A stretch of DNA of 64,000 nt from Amycolatopsis sp. FDAARGOS 1241 (lineage in GTDB: Bacteria > Actinomycetota > Actinomycetes > Mycobacteriales > Pseudonocardiaceae). The position numbers and the translations under genes were made by a program. Position 1 is the first letter of the stretch. Each line of letters starts with the position of its first letter. Below are positions 20,207-29,171 of the stretch, one piece after another. Below the pieces are notes generated by a model. It worked only from the letters and a program-made list of their open reading frames with translations. It was not told the DNA's origin and searched no databases. The stretch is taken from contig NZ_CP069526.1 in the NCBI RefSeq assembly GCF_016889705.1, positions 372,001 to 436,000 of the forward strand, read 5' to 3'.

Positions 20207-20298
20207 CGATGCTCCTGCTCCGGACGTCGGGGTACGAAAGAGCTTATGGGGCACGCACCGGTCGTGGGGGCCGGAATCGGCGAATCGACCCCGCCGGT

Positions 20299-21114
20299 TC
20301 AGCCCTTCAGGCCCGACTCGGTGACGCCGCGCACGAGGTAGCGCTGCAGGAACGCGAACAGCAGCACGATCGGCAGGATCGACAGGGCGGCGGCGAGGAA
20401 GAGCAGGTTCAGCTGCGGGTTCTGCGACGTCAGCAGGCCCGACAGCGCCACCTGCACCGTCCACGAGTCCGGCGACTGGGCGATGATCAGCGGCCACAGG
20501 AACGCGTTCCAGCTGCCGATCACGGAGATCACCGCGATCGCGGCGAAGAAGCCGCGCGAGTTGGGCACGACGATCCGGCGGAACACCCCCCACCGGGAGA
20601 GCCCGTCGACGCGGCCGGCTTCCTCCAGTTCGCGCGGGAAGTCCAGGAAGTACTGGCGGAACAGGAACACGCTGAACGCGCTGAACAGCCCCGGGATCAC
20701 CAGGCCGCGGAAGTCCGAGAGCCAACCGAGCGTGGACACCACGACGAAGCTCGGCACGAACGTCACCGACGTCGGGATCATCAGCGTGGCGAGCACCGCG
20801 TAGAACACGGCTTTCGAGTGGCGGTACGGGATCCGCGCGAGGCCGTAGCCCGCGAGCGAGCACACCACGAGCAGGCCGGCGGTCTGCAGCGTCGCGACGA
20901 TCGCGGAGTTCAGCAGGCTGCGCGCGAACGGCACGTCCTCCAGGGAGAACAGGCGCGTGAAATTCTCCCAGTGCACAATCTTGGGCCACAGCGTCCAGTC
21001 CGGCGCCGTGATCTCCGCGCGGGAGGCGAGCCCGTTGCGCAGCAACAGGTAGAACGGCAGGAGGAACAGCACCGCGGCCACGATCAGCGCGACCCAGCGC
21101 AGCGCGGCCCTCAC
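20299..21114 (-). CDS. carbohydrate ABC transporter permease (MalG type)
   Basis: 271 aa, six predicted membrane helices. It ends with the cytoplasmic EAA loop ELEEAGRVDGLSRWGVFRRIVVPNS that contacts the ATPase. The start is GTG 21114, overlapping the stop of the upstream permease gene by 4 bp. Third gene of the minus-strand operon SBP-permease-permease (23323-20299). No ATPase gene is present, so it probably shares a general MsiK-type ATPase encoded elsewhere, as is common in actinomycetes. Confidence 0.92.
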   Translation of the reverse strand: MRAALRWVALIVAAVLFLLPFYLLLRNGLASRAEITAPDWTLWPKIVHWENFTRLFSLEDVPFARSLLNSAIVATLQTAGLLVVCSLAGYGLARIPYRHSKAVFYAVLATLMIPTSVTFVPSFVVVSTLGWLSDFRGLVIPGLFSAFSVFLFRQYFLDFPRELEEAGRVDGLSRWGVFRRIVVPNSRGFFAAIAVISVIGSWNAFLWPLIIAQSPDSWTVQVALSGLLTSQNPQLNLLFLAAALSILPIVLLFAFLQRYLVRGVTESGLKG

Positions 21115-22022
21115 AACGCACTCCGGTCGAAGCGCAACAGCCGGCCCTGCAGCAGGGTCATCAGCGCGATCAGCAACGCGAGCAGCACGGCCCCCGCGCT
21201 GCCGCGGCCCAGGTCCTGGCCGCCGGACCCCAGCGACGTGTAGTAGAGGTACACCAGCGGCGGCCGGGCGAAGGGCGGGTAGCCGCGCGAATCGCCCATG
21301 ATGTTGTAGAACTCGTCGAAGGCCTGGTAGGCGTTGATCAGGTTGAGCAGCAGCACCGCCACCGACGTCGCGCGCAGCTGCGGCAGCGTGATGTACCGGA
21401 ACACCTGCCAGCCCGGTTTCGCACCGTCGAGCCACGCGGCTTCGTAGAGCCGGCCCGGAATCCGTTGCAGGGCAGCGAAGAAGAGGATCAGGTAGAAGCC
21501 GAGCTGCAGCCACAGCCGCGCCGTCACCAGCACGATCCAGTACAGCGGCGGGTCGACCGTGCCCGTCCAGGCCACCGGGTCGACGCCGAACACGCCCAGC
21601 ACGGTGTTGGCGAGGCCGTAGCGCACGCCGGAGAACAGCGACGTCTTCCAGATCAGCGAAGCCACCACGTAGGAGCACGCGAACGGCAGGAAGAACACCG
21701 ACCGGAAGAACGCCTGGGCGAACCGCAGCTGGTTGACCGCGACCGCGAGCGCGAGCGACAGCACGTACGTCAGCGGCACGATCGCCAGTGCGAACGCGCT
21801 GAACGTGCCGAGGCTCGCCAGGAACGGCCCGTCGGTGAGCATGTGCGCGTAGTTGCCCAGCCCGACGAAGACGCTCGGGGTCACCGTGTTGCGCGCGTCG
21901 AAGAACGACAGGTACACGCTCCAGCCGATCGGCAGGTACGCGAACACGGCCAGCCCGACGAGGAACGGCCCGACGAACCCCCAGAACGCCAGCGTGTCCC
22001 GGGTCTTCCGGGACACGCTCAT
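21111..22022 (-). CDS. carbohydrate ABC transporter permease (MalF type)
   Basis: 303 aa, six membrane helices starting at LAFWGFVGPFLVGLAVFAYL. The EAA loop is LYEAAWLDGAKPGWQVFRYITLPQL. The start ATG 22022 overlaps the stop of the binding-protein gene (ATGA), so translation is coupled. It forms the heterodimeric membrane channel with the MalG-type partner. Substrate not determinable; a plant- or fungus-derived oligosaccharide is plausible. Confidence 0.92.
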   Translation of the reverse strand: MSVSRKTRDTLAFWGFVGPFLVGLAVFAYLPIGWSVYLSFFDARNTVTPSVFVGLGNYAHMLTDGPFLASLGTFSAFALAIVPLTYVLSLALAVAVNQLRFAQAFFRSVFFLPFACSYVVASLIWKTSLFSGVRYGLANTVLGVFGVDPVAWTGTVDPPLYWIVLVTARLWLQLGFYLILFFAALQRIPGRLYEAAWLDGAKPGWQVFRYITLPQLRATSVAVLLLNLINAYQAFDEFYNIMGDSRGYPPFARPPLVYLYYTSLGSGGQDLGRGSAGAVLLALLIALMTLLQGRLLRFDRSAL

Positions 22023-23323
22023 CCGAACAGGCGCTTCAGCTCGGACTTGGCGACGTCGACCGCGGTTTTCGTCTGCGCCACCGGGTCGGCGCCCTCCTTC
22101 GCGATCTTCGCGACGGCGTCCGACAGCGCGGTGTTCGATTGTTGCGTCCACACCGGACCGCCGACGAGGTGGCTGTTCTCCTTCACGAACCGGGCGACGT
22201 CGGCCGCCGGACCCGAGCGCAGCGTGTCGGCCTTGTCGATGAGGCTCTGGCGCGCCGGCACGTGGAAGCCGAAGCGCGTGGCGAACTCCAACTGGTCGGC
22301 CGTCTGGTCGATCCACAGCCACTTCACGAAGGCCTTGGCCTGGTCGACGTGCTTGCTCTTCGCGTTGACCATCGAGCCGTACGCGCCGACGGGCACCGAC
22401 GGCGCGCCGCTGTTGTCCAGCTTCGGGAACGGGAGCACGGCGAAGTCGTCGTTGAGCGCGTCGCGGATCTTCGGCATGTTCCACAGGCCGGTCCACTGCA
22501 TCGCGCACAGGCCGTCGACGAACGCGCCGGGGTCGGACCAATCCGTGGGCGCGCCCAGCAGCAGCGACCCGTTGGCGTTCAGGGCACGCAGCTTGCCGAA
22601 TGCCGTCGCCGCGCGCGGGTCGTCGAAGCCGACCTCGCGGTTGCCCGGCTTGAGGTAGTCGAGCCCGGCCGACCACAGCAGCGGGCCGGTCAGCGTGGCG
22701 ACACCGCCGTCGTTGCCGGCGAACAGGCCCTTCACGCCGTCCTTCGACAGCTTGCCCGCGGCGTCGATCAGCTCGTCGACGGTCTGTGGCGGCTGCACGC
22801 CGGCGGCCTGCAGCAGGCTCGGGCGGTAGAAGAGCACTTGCGTGTCGGTGGCCTGCGGGATGCCGTAGACCTTGCCCTCCACGGTCTGCGCGGCGAGCAC
22901 GGCGGGGCTGAAGTCGTTCTTGACCGGCGCGATGAGGTCGTCGAGCGCGACCACCTGGTTCTGGCGCACCCAGTCGATCTTCACCTGGGCTTCGAAGACG
23001 TCCGGGACGGCGCTGTTCTGCAGCGCCGTGACGATCTTCGAGTCGTAGTCACCCGGGTTCCAGCCGACCTTGACGATCGCGCGCGGGTAAGAGGCCGCGT
23101 AGCCGCGGACGGCGTCCTGCACGCCGTCTTCGCCGTACGCGTGGTACCACTGCTGCAACGTGACCTTCTGCGCCGCCTGCGTGGGCGGCGGGCCGGCCGA
23201 CATCGCCGTGGACGGGGGTGGGTCGCCGGGACGCCCGGTGTCCGAACCGCACGCGACCGCGACCGCGCCCACCGCCGCCGTCCCCGTCAGGGACAGGAAC
23301 GACCTCCTGCTGCGCTGCTGCAC
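22019..23323 (-). CDS. extracellular solute-binding lipoprotein of a sugar ABC transporter (family 1)
   Basis: 434 aa from GTG 23323, with AAGGAG 6 nt upstream. The N-terminus combines a Tat motif (RSRRSFLSL) with a lipobox ending in AVAC, so it should be a Tat-exported lipoprotein anchored outside the membrane. The mature part has the family 1 fold with VYGIPQATDTQVLFYRPSLL and DWSDPGAFVDGLCAMQWTG. First gene of the operon. No regulator is adjacent; the inverted repeat at 23352-23389 may serve as operator or as the terminator of the preceding ligase gene. Confidence 0.92.
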   Translation of the reverse strand: MQQRSRRSFLSLTGTAAVGAVAVACGSDTGRPGDPPPSTAMSAGPPPTQAAQKVTLQQWYHAYGEDGVQDAVRGYAASYPRAIVKVGWNPGDYDSKIVTALQNSAVPDVFEAQVKIDWVRQNQVVALDDLIAPVKNDFSPAVLAAQTVEGKVYGIPQATDTQVLFYRPSLLQAAGVQPPQTVDELIDAAGKLSKDGVKGLFAGNDGGVATLTGPLLWSAGLDYLKPGNREVGFDDPRAATAFGKLRALNANGSLLLGAPTDWSDPGAFVDGLCAMQWTGLWNMPKIRDALNDDFAVLPFPKLDNSGAPSVPVGAYGSMVNAKSKHVDQAKAFVKWLWIDQTADQLEFATRFGFHVPARQSLIDKADTLRSGPAADVARFVKENSHLVGGPVWTQQSNTALSDAVAKIAKEGADPVAQTKTAVDVAKSELKRLFG

Positions 23324-23351
23324 CGGAAACTCCTTGCGAACGTGCTCCGAC

Positions 23352-23389
23352 GGCTGTCCTGAGGGCGTCCAGACTCCCGCAAGACAGCC
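23352..23389. repeat. 7-bp inverted repeat between the acyl-CoA ligase and the sugar ABC operon
   Basis: GGCTGTC (23352-23358) and GACAGCC (23383-23389) frame a 24-nt spacer, 29-66 nt upstream of the binding-protein start and downstream of the ligase stop (23425). It could be the ligase terminator or an operator for the transporter. Confidence 0.35.
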
Positions 23390-23424
23390 GCCGCATGATC
23401 CACGACGCGCCGGAGAACCGCCGG

Positions 23425-25053
23425 TTAGAGCTGGGAAATGTCGAGCTTTCCCGCTGAGTAGGACGCGCGGATGCGCTTCTTGTCGAACTTCCCGACGCTG
23501 GTCTTGGGCACTTCGTCGACGAACGTCCAGTTCTCCGGCAGCTGCCACTTCGCGACCTTGTCGGCCAGGTAGTCACGCAGTTCCTCGGCCGTGACGCTCT
23601 GGCCCTCCTTGACGACGACGGCCACCAGCGGGCGCTCGTCCCACTTCTCGTCGGGGATGCCGACCACCGCCGCCTCGGCGACGGCCGGGTGGCCCATGAC
23701 CTGGTTCTCCAGGTCGACCGAGGAGATCCACTCGCCGCCGGACTTGATCACGTCCTTGGCGCGGTCGGTGAGGGTGAGGAAGCCGTCGGGGCTGATCTTG
23801 CCGACGTCACCCGTGCGCAGCCACCCGTCGTGGAACTTCTCCGGGTCGATCTCGTCGCCGCCGTAGTAGGCGCCGGCGATCCAGGGCCCCTGCACTTCGA
23901 GCTCGCCCACGGCCTCGTTGTCCCACGGCAGCTCCTCGCCGCTGTCCCCGATGAGCCGCGCGGCCACCGAAGCGGGGAACCGGCCCTGCGTGTAGCGGTA
24001 GGCCCAGCGCTCCTCGCCGGTCGACGAACCCGGCGGCCGGGCGACACTGCCCAGCGGCGACGTCTCGGTCATGCCCCACGCGTGTAGGATCGGCACGCCG
24101 TAGCGCTCCTCGAACGCGTGCATCAGCGACGGCGGCGCGGCCGACCCGCCGACGACCACTTCCCGCACGTGGGAGATGTCCTGCGGGCTCGCGTCGAGGT
24201 GGGCGAGCAGGCCCTGCCAGATCGTCGGCACGGCGGCGGCGAAGGTCGGCTTCTCGGCCGCCAGGATCGCGGCGATCGGCTGGGGCTGCAGGAACCGGTC
24301 GGGCATGACCAGCGACGCGCCCACCATCAGCGCCGCGTAGGGCAGGCCCCACGACATCGCGTGGAACATCGGCACGATCGCCAGCGCCTTGTCCTCCTGG
24401 GCCAGGCGCATGCTGTCGGACATGCAGACCTGCATCGAGTGCAGCCAGATCGAGCGGTGCGAGTAGGCGACGCCCTTCGGGTCGCCCGTGGTGCCCGACG
24501 TGTAGCACATCGCGGCGGCCGAGCGCTCGTCGATCTCGGGCCAGGCGAACTCGCTCGGCTGGCCCGCCAGCAGCTCGTCGTAGGCGTGCACGGTGATGCC
24601 CTCGGGGGCTTCCAGCGCCTTTGCGTCGCCGTTGGCCACGATCACGTGCTTGACGGTCTTGAAGTTCGGCAGCTGCTTGGCCAGCAGCGGCACAAGCGTG
24701 CCGTCGACGATCACCACGTGGTCCTCGGCGTGGTTCGCGACGAAGGTGAGCTGTTCGGGGAAGAGCCGGATGTTCAACGTGTGCAGCACCGCGCCCATGG
24801 CCGGCACCGCGAGGTAGGCGGCCAGGTGCTCCGCGTTGTTCCACATGAACGTGCCGACGCGCTGGTCGCCGGTCACGCCCAGGCTCCGCAGGGCGTTGGC
24901 CAGTCGCGCAGCGTGTTCACCGAGCTCAGCGTAGCTCTCCCGGCGTCCTTCTGAACCGGTCCAGGTGATCACTTCGCTCTTCGCATGCACCTTCGTGCCG
25001 TGCCGCAGCAGCTTCGCCAGCGACAGTTGCCCGTCCTGCATCGTGCTCAACAT
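23425..25053 (-). CDS. long-chain acyl-CoA ligase (FadD-type AMP-forming synthetase)
   Basis: 542 aa. Activates a fatty acid with ATP and CoA via an acyl-adenylate. The P-loop-like AMP motif is [19 protein letters not shown] (about 182-200). The second core motif is [12 protein letters not shown], the hinge is [35 protein letters not shown], and the catalytic Lys is near the end in [13 protein letters not shown]. The overall match is to medium/long-chain FadD paralogues. ATG 25041 is an alternative start. Monocistronic; it faces a long intergenic region in front of sIHF. Confidence 0.9.
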   Translation of the reverse strand: MLSTMQDGQLSLAKLLRHGTKVHAKSEVITWTGSEGRRESYAELGEHAARLANALRSLGVTGDQRVGTFMWNNAEHLAAYLAVPAMGAVLHTLNIRLFPEQLTFVANHAEDHVVIVDGTLVPLLAKQLPNFKTVKHVIVANGDAKALEAPEGITVHAYDELLAGQPSEFAWPEIDERSAAAMCYTSGTTGDPKGVAYSHRSIWLHSMQVCMSDSMRLAQEDKALAIVPMFHAMSWGLPYAALMVGASLVMPDRFLQPQPIAAILAAEKPTFAAAVPTIWQGLLAHLDASPQDISHVREVVVGGSAAPPSLMHAFEERYGVPILHAWGMTETSPLGSVARPPGSSTGEERWAYRYTQGRFPASVAARLIGDSGEELPWDNEAVGELEVQGPWIAGAYYGGDEIDPEKFHDGWLRTGDVGKISPDGFLTLTDRAKDVIKSGGEWISSVDLENQVMGHPAVAEAAVVGIPDEKWDERPLVAVVVKEGQSVTAEELRDYLADKVAKWQLPENWTFVDEVPKTSVGKFDKKRIRASYSAGKLDISQL

Positions 25054-25516
25054 GGGTGACTCCCGTGGTGCTCGTTCGCCGGTGAACTGGGGTGCCGCAG
25101 ACTCTAACGGCGGAGAGGGTCCGCGGGCATGGTCAACTCGGGCAACCGTTCGGTCACGGGCGTCCCCGTAACGGGTGGCCGCCGAGCTGGGCCTTGATCA
25201 ACTTCTTACCTCGCTTTTCCTTGCAGGGCAACAAAATATGTCGTCGTAACCGGTTCGAAATAGAGCCTCTTTCGGGTGAGGTAATGGCGCGGAAAACACC
25301 GGACGTCCGACGTTTCCGCAGGCTGTGAGGGGTCCCTTCGCGACTTGCCCACCGGGTGGTCGGAGGGTGATAAGTGCGTGTCGGTTGCGCAGGCTTGCGG
25401 GTCGTGGCGTTTACTGGGGCCGTGGTAAGAGACGGCTGGCCAGCGCTTGCGCTTGCAAGCATCGGGAAAAAGCCGTCGGCCGCGAAAGCGGAGACCTGAG
25501 AGGAAAGGACACTACG
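25054..25516 (+). other. 463-bp intergenic region before sIHF (long leader)
   Basis: No credible coding sequence. It must hold the promoters of the ligase (minus) and sIHF (plus). A comparatively AT-rich stretch (25200-25270) is followed by GC-rich DNA. GACGGCT near 25432 can pair with AGCCGTC near 25471-25477 around a smaller palindrome, GCTTGCAAGC (25452-25461), suggesting a structured 5' leader. A purine-rich Shine-Dalgarno (AGAGGAAAGGA) precedes the TTG start. No individual promoter could be assigned with confidence. Confidence 0.4.
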
Positions 25517-25828
25517 TTGGCTCTGCCCACGTTGACTCCGGAGCAGCGCGCCGAGGCCCTCGCCAAGGCGGCAGAGGCTCGTAAGGCGCGCTCGGAGCTG
25601 CTCGCGTCGATCAAGTCCGGCACCACGAGCATCGAGAAGGTGCTCAAGCAGGCCAAGGAGAACAAGACCATCGGGAAGACGAAGGTCACCCAGCTGCTCA
25701 AGGCCGTCCCCGGCCTTGGCGCGGTCAAGGTCGCTGCGCTGCTCGAGCAGGCCGGGATCGACCCCGACCGCCGGGCCGCGGGCCTCGGCGAGCGCCAGCG
25801 CGAAGCGCTGATCGACGCGCTGAAGTAA
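25517..25828 (+). CDS. mihF: integration host factor, actinobacterial type (sIHF/mIHF)
   Basis: 103 aa from TTG 25517 (MALPTLTPEQR...). Nucleoid-associated DNA-binding protein of actinobacteria, unrelated to the alpha/beta IHF of enterobacteria. A long N-terminal helix (AEALAKAAEARKARSELLASIKSG) leads into a helix-two-turn-helix with VLKQAKENKTIGKTKVTQLLKAVPGLGAVKVAALLEQAGI, ending in RRAAGLGERQREAL. The start is set by the family N-terminus MALP-LTPEQR and the AGGAAAGGA Shine-Dalgarno. It binds and bends DNA and affects supercoiling, development and antibiotic production in Streptomyces. Confidence 0.95.
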   Translation: MALPTLTPEQRAEALAKAAEARKARSELLASIKSGTTSIEKVLKQAKENKTIGKTKVTQLLKAVPGLGAVKVAALLEQAGIDPDRRAAGLGERQREALIDALK

Positions 25829-25841
25829 GGACCCCGGTCTC

Positions 25842-25894
25842 CCGCGGGGAAGGTGTGCGCCGAAGGTGTTCTTCTGGCAACACTTTCCCCGCGG
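25842..25894 (+). terminator. terminator hairpin after sIHF
   Basis: CCGCGGGGAAGGTGT (25842-25856) pairs with ACACTTTCCCCGCGG (25880-25894), 15 bp with one G-T wobble and a 23-nt loop, 13 nt after the stop. It lies immediately upstream of the isochorismate synthase start, so it could also attenuate that gene. Confidence 0.75.
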
Positions 25895-25922
25895 AGCTCC
25901 CGGATCCTGGGACGCTGGTCCG

Positions 25923-27077
25923 GTGACGACCAGTACCGCACCGGCGACCCCGGTCGAGACCACCGTCCGCTACCAGCGCGGCGACTTCCTGTTCGCGACG
26001 GCCCGGCGAGCACTCCTCGCCCAGGGTTCCATCCGCGCCGTGACCGACACCGACGCACGGCGCCTGGCCAGAACCGTGGCCGAGGAGCTCGATCGCTCCG
26101 GCGTGCCGCTCGCGGTGGGAGCGCTGCCCTTCGACACCGGTCCGGACACCACGACCCCGGGCCACCTCGTCCTGCCGCGCACCGTCCACCGGGCGCAGGC
26201 CGAGGCCGACGGCGCCGCGCCCGGCGCGCCCGAGGAGCTGCCCGCGCCGGGGGTGACCCGCGAGGTGCCGTCGGCCGACGGCCACAAGGCCAACGTGCGG
26301 GCGGCCGTCGCCGCCCTGCGCGAGCGCGGCCTGCGCAAGGCCGTGCTCGCCCGAGCGCTCGAGCTCGAGTTCGACGCGCCGATCCCGGTCGAGTCGATCG
26401 TGCGCAACCTCGCGCGTGGGAACCCGCGCCACTTCACCTACGCCGCCGAGCTGCCCGGCGGGCGCACGCTCGTGGGCGCCACGCCCGAGCTGTTGCTCTC
26501 CCGCGCCGGCGACTCCGTGTACACGACCCCGCACGCCGGGTCCATGCCGCGCTCGGCGGATCCGGTGGCCGACCGCGCGAACGGCGAGGCGCTGCTGGCG
26601 TCGGCCAAGGACCAGGAAGAGCACGCCGTGGTCATCGACTACGTCGTGGAGGCGCTGCGGCCGTTCTGCCGCAAGCTGGACGTCCCGGCCGGCCCGGAGC
26701 TCGTCTCGACGCCCGCCATCTGGCACCTGCGCACCGCCATCACCGGCGAACTGGTCGACCGCTCCGTGACGGCCCTGGATCTCGCCGCCGCCCTCCACCC
26801 GACGCCCGCCATCTGCGGCACCCCCACCGCCGCCGCGCGCGACCTGGTCCAAGAGCTCGAGCCGTTCGACCGCGGCTATTACGCCGGAACGGTCGGCTGG
26901 GTGGATGCGTCGGGTGATGGTGAGTGGGCGGTGGCGATCCGGTGTGCGGAGGTGGCCGGGGCGTCGATGCGTCTGTATGCGGGTGGTGGGATCGTGCCGG
27001 CGTCGGATGCGGAGGCGGAGTTCGAGGAGACGATCGCGAAGTTCCGCACACTGCTGGGCGCGATGGGGCTGGACTAG
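25923..27077 (+). CDS. isochorismate synthase (EntC/DhbC type)
   Basis: Converts chorismate to isochorismate, the entry to 2,3-dihydroxybenzoate (catechol siderophores), salicylate or menaquinone. 384 aa from GTG 25923. The chorismate-utilising C-terminal domain shows ALRERGLRKAVLARALEL, TLVGATPELLLSR, TPHAGSMPRS, DQEEHAVVIDYVVEALRPFC, LHPTPAICGTPTAAARDLV, FDRGYYAGTVGWVD and RLYAGGGIVPASDAEAEFEET. The Ala-rich N-terminal part is weakly conserved. It converges, 10 bp apart, with a phosphopantetheinyl transferase gene. That pairing suggests a siderophore link, but no 2,3-DHB dehydrogenase, ligase or NRPS lies within the window and no IdeR box was seen before it. Confidence 0.88.
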   Translation: MTTSTAPATPVETTVRYQRGDFLFATARRALLAQGSIRAVTDTDARRLARTVAEELDRSGVPLAVGALPFDTGPDTTTPGHLVLPRTVHRAQAEADGAAPGAPEELPAPGVTREVPSADGHKANVRAAVAALRERGLRKAVLARALELEFDAPIPVESIVRNLARGNPRHFTYAAELPGGRTLVGATPELLLSRAGDSVYTTPHAGSMPRSADPVADRANGEALLASAKDQEEHAVVIDYVVEALRPFCRKLDVPAGPELVSTPAIWHLRTAITGELVDRSVTALDLAAALHPTPAICGTPTAAARDLVQELEPFDRGYYAGTVGWVDASGDGEWAVAIRCAEVAGASMRLYAGGGIVPASDAEAEFEETIAKFRTLLGAMGLD

Positions 27078-27087
27078 CTGCTCCGGC

Positions 27088-27777
27088 TCACGGGAGCCAG
27101 TGCTCCTCCGTCACTTCCAGCTCCGACGTGGTCAGCGCCGCGACGGCGGCGCGGTGGCCTTCGGCGGCCTTGAGGTCGGCCAGGCGCGTCCGGGCCGGGT
27201 CCAGCGCCGGGTCGGTGGAGGACACGAGCGCGGCGGGCGCGTCGTGGGCCGAGAACGTGATGCTCTGCAGCGGGATCTTCAAGCCCTTGCCGGTGGCCTT
27301 CATGACGGCCTCCTTGCGGGTCCAGTAGACGAAGAAGGCGGCGGGCCGGTCGGCCTCGGGCAGCTCGGCCACGGCGGCCTGCTCGGCCGGGCTCAGCGCG
27401 TACTCGATCAGCGACCGGTCGGCCTTGCGTGACGACGTCTCGACGTCCAGGCCGACCGGCACACCGTCCGTGGCCGCCACGCCGACGAGGTTGCCGGAGT
27501 GCGAGATGGACAGCGTGAGGTCCGAGCCGGGCACCGTGGGGCGGCCGTGGGGCTTGCCGCAGTCGGCGCAGGTGGCGTCGAAGACGACGGACTCCGGGGA
27601 GCCGCCGAGGCGGGCGGCGGTGAGCGTCTTGGCCAGCACGCGGCCGGTCAGGAAGCGACGCCTGTCCAGCTCCTGCCGGTAGCTCCCGTAGCGGACGCGC
27701 TCGAGCTCGTCGAGCAGCCGCAGGAAGCGCTCCTGCGCGGGCAGCGGCTCGGACCACCGAACCAAGATCTGCGTCAC
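27088..27777 (-). CDS. 4'-phosphopantetheinyl transferase (Sfp type)
   Basis: Moves the phosphopantetheine arm of CoA onto carrier proteins of NRPS, PKS or fatty acid synthases. 229 aa from GTG 27777, with GGAGGA 7 nt upstream. Family motifs: SISHSGNLVGVA, GLDVE (Mg ligands Asp111, Glu113) and WTRKEAVMKATGKGL (152-166). Length and the Arg-rich N-terminal RRRFLTGRVLAK fit the Sfp rather than the AcpS class. A single Sfp-type enzyme often serves many clusters, so its neighbour need not be its client, though the isochorismate synthase is suggestive. Confidence 0.92.
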   Translation of the reverse strand: MTQILVRWSEPLPAQERFLRLLDELERVRYGSYRQELDRRRFLTGRVLAKTLTAARLGGSPESVVFDATCADCGKPHGRPTVPGSDLTLSISHSGNLVGVAATDGVPVGLDVETSSRKADRSLIEYALSPAEQAAVAELPEADRPAAFFVYWTRKEAVMKATGKGLKIPLQSITFSAHDAPAALVSSTDPALDPARTRLADLKAAEGHRAAVAALTTSELEVTEEHWLP

Positions 27778-27871
27778 CTGGCATCCTCCTCGTCCACCCC
27801 CGATCTTCCCGGCGCGGACGCGCGTTGTCACGGTAACCGGCCGGGTGCTGGGGGGCCCCGAGCCGACGCGG

Positions 27872-27896
27872 TACCCTCGACTAAGCAAGCGCTTAG
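27872..27896 (+). promoter_or_regulatory. promoter and operator of the acyl-CoA dehydrogenase at 27915
   Basis: TACCCT (27872-27877) is a fair -10. Immediately downstream CTAAGC-AAGC-GCTTAG (27881-27896) is a 6-bp perfect inverted repeat lying across the expected transcription start, a position where repressor binding blocks initiation. TetR-type regulators of fatty acid catabolism are the likely class; the TetR at 29539-30192 is the nearest candidate. Confidence 0.5.
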
Positions 27897-27914
27897 CCGC
27901 ATGAGGGAGACTCC

Positions 27915-29084
27915 ATGGATTTCACCCTGAGCACCGAAGAACGCGAAGTGCGCGATTGGGTCCGCACGTTCGTCCAGCGCGAGCTCGTGCCGCGCGAGCA
28001 GGAGGTGCTCCGCCGCGAGCGCGCCGGTCAGCCGGGCGTCACCGCCGACGAGCTGCGGGAGCTGCAGCTCAAGGCGAAGGAGTCGGGCTTCTGGGGTGTG
28101 CTGACGCCCGAGGAGTACGGCGGCATGGGGCTCTCGGCCGTGATGGCCGCGCTGCTGGAGGCCGAGCTCGGCCGCACCTTCGTGCCGTTCCGCTTCGGCG
28201 GCGCCGCGGACAACATCCTGTTCCACGCCAACGAGGAGCAGAAGCAGACCTACCTGCTGCCGACCATCGCCGGCGACCGCAAGTCCTGCTTCGCCATCAC
28301 CGAGCCGGGCGCCGGCTCCGACGCGAAGGCGATCCGCACCACCGCGCGCAAGGACGGGTCCGACTGGATCATCAACGGCGAGAAGACCTTCATCACCGGC
28401 GGCAACGAGGCCGATTTCGTGATGGTCTTCGCCATCACCGACCCGGAGAAGGGCGCGAACGGCGGCGTCACGTGTTTCCTCGTCGACCGCGAGCTGGGCT
28501 GGAAGTCCGAGTACATCGACACCATGGGCGAGTGGGGTCCGGCTTCGCTGGTGTTCCAGGACGTCCGCGTGCCCGAGTCGCAGATCCTCGGTGAGGAGGG
28601 CCGCGGCTTCGAGCTGGCGATGCAGTGGATCGGGCAGGGCCGTTACCTGCTGCCCGCCCGCGCGATCGGTTCGTGCGAACGGTTGCTGAGCATGGCCATC
28701 GAGCACGCCAACACGCGCGAGACCTTCGGCCAGAAGATCGCCGAGCGCCAGGCGATCCAGTGGATGATCGCGGACTCCGGCGTCGAGCTCGAAGCGCTGC
28801 GCTGGCTCGTGCTGCACGCCGCGTGGCAGGTGGATCAGAAGATGGATTCGCGCCACGCGCAGTCGATGGCGAAGCTCTACGGCGGCCAGAAGGCCAACGA
28901 GATCGTCGACCGTGTGCTGCAGATCCACGGTGGTATGGGCTACACGCGGGAGCTGCCGGTCGAGCGCTGGTACCGCGAGCTGCGGCTGCTGCGCATCTAC
29001 GAGGGCACCGACGAGATCCAGCGCCGCACGATCGCGCGCAACCTCCTCAAGGGCCACGTGAAGGTCGGCGGCGCGTTGGGCTGA
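27915..29084 (+). CDS. acyl-CoA dehydrogenase
   Basis: 389 aa flavoprotein. FAD/substrate motif CFAITEPGAGSDAKAI, NGEKTFITGGNEADFVMVFA, RETFGQKIAERQAIQ, and the C-terminal IHGGMGYTRELPVERWYRELRL with YEGTDEIQRRTIARNL. GAGGGAGA precedes ATG 27915, so this gene has a leader. It is the only gene of its unit, with a strong terminator behind it and a palindromic operator in front. Chain length is unknown; the sequence resembles dehydrogenases of branched or medium-chain acyl-CoA more than the paralogue at 666-1811. Confidence 0.93.
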   Translation: MDFTLSTEEREVRDWVRTFVQRELVPREQEVLRRERAGQPGVTADELRELQLKAKESGFWGVLTPEEYGGMGLSAVMAALLEAELGRTFVPFRFGGAADNILFHANEEQKQTYLLPTIAGDRKSCFAITEPGAGSDAKAIRTTARKDGSDWIINGEKTFITGGNEADFVMVFAITDPEKGANGGVTCFLVDRELGWKSEYIDTMGEWGPASLVFQDVRVPESQILGEEGRGFELAMQWIGQGRYLLPARAIGSCERLLSMAIEHANTRETFGQKIAERQAIQWMIADSGVELEALRWLVLHAAWQVDQKMDSRHAQSMAKLYGGQKANEIVDRVLQIHGGMGYTRELPVERWYRELRLLRIYEGTDEIQRRTIARNLLKGHVKVGGALG

Positions 29085-29103
29085 ACCAGTCCCGGAACGC
29101 CGC

Positions 29104-29146
29104 GAAGGCCTCGTGGCAGGACGCGGAGTCCGGCCACGAGGCCTTC
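29104..29146. terminator. 14-bp hairpin between convergent genes
   Basis: GAAGGCCTCGTGGC (29104-29117) and its exact complement (29133-29146) around a 15-nt loop. It follows the acyl-CoA dehydrogenase by 20 nt and the convergent small gene by 26 nt, so it can serve both. Confidence 0.85.
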
Positions 29147-29171
29147 ACGAGGGTTACGGTGTTCTCAGGAA

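Noticed and set aside
25829..25922. Possible iron (IdeR) box in front of the isochorismate synthase
   Set aside because: No TTAGGTTAGGCTAACCTAA-like sequence; the spacer is taken up by the sIHF terminator hairpin.
25154..25963. Long minus-strand readings across the sIHF leader and gene
   Set aside because: sIHF on the plus strand is unmistakable and the minus-strand translation is low-complexity.
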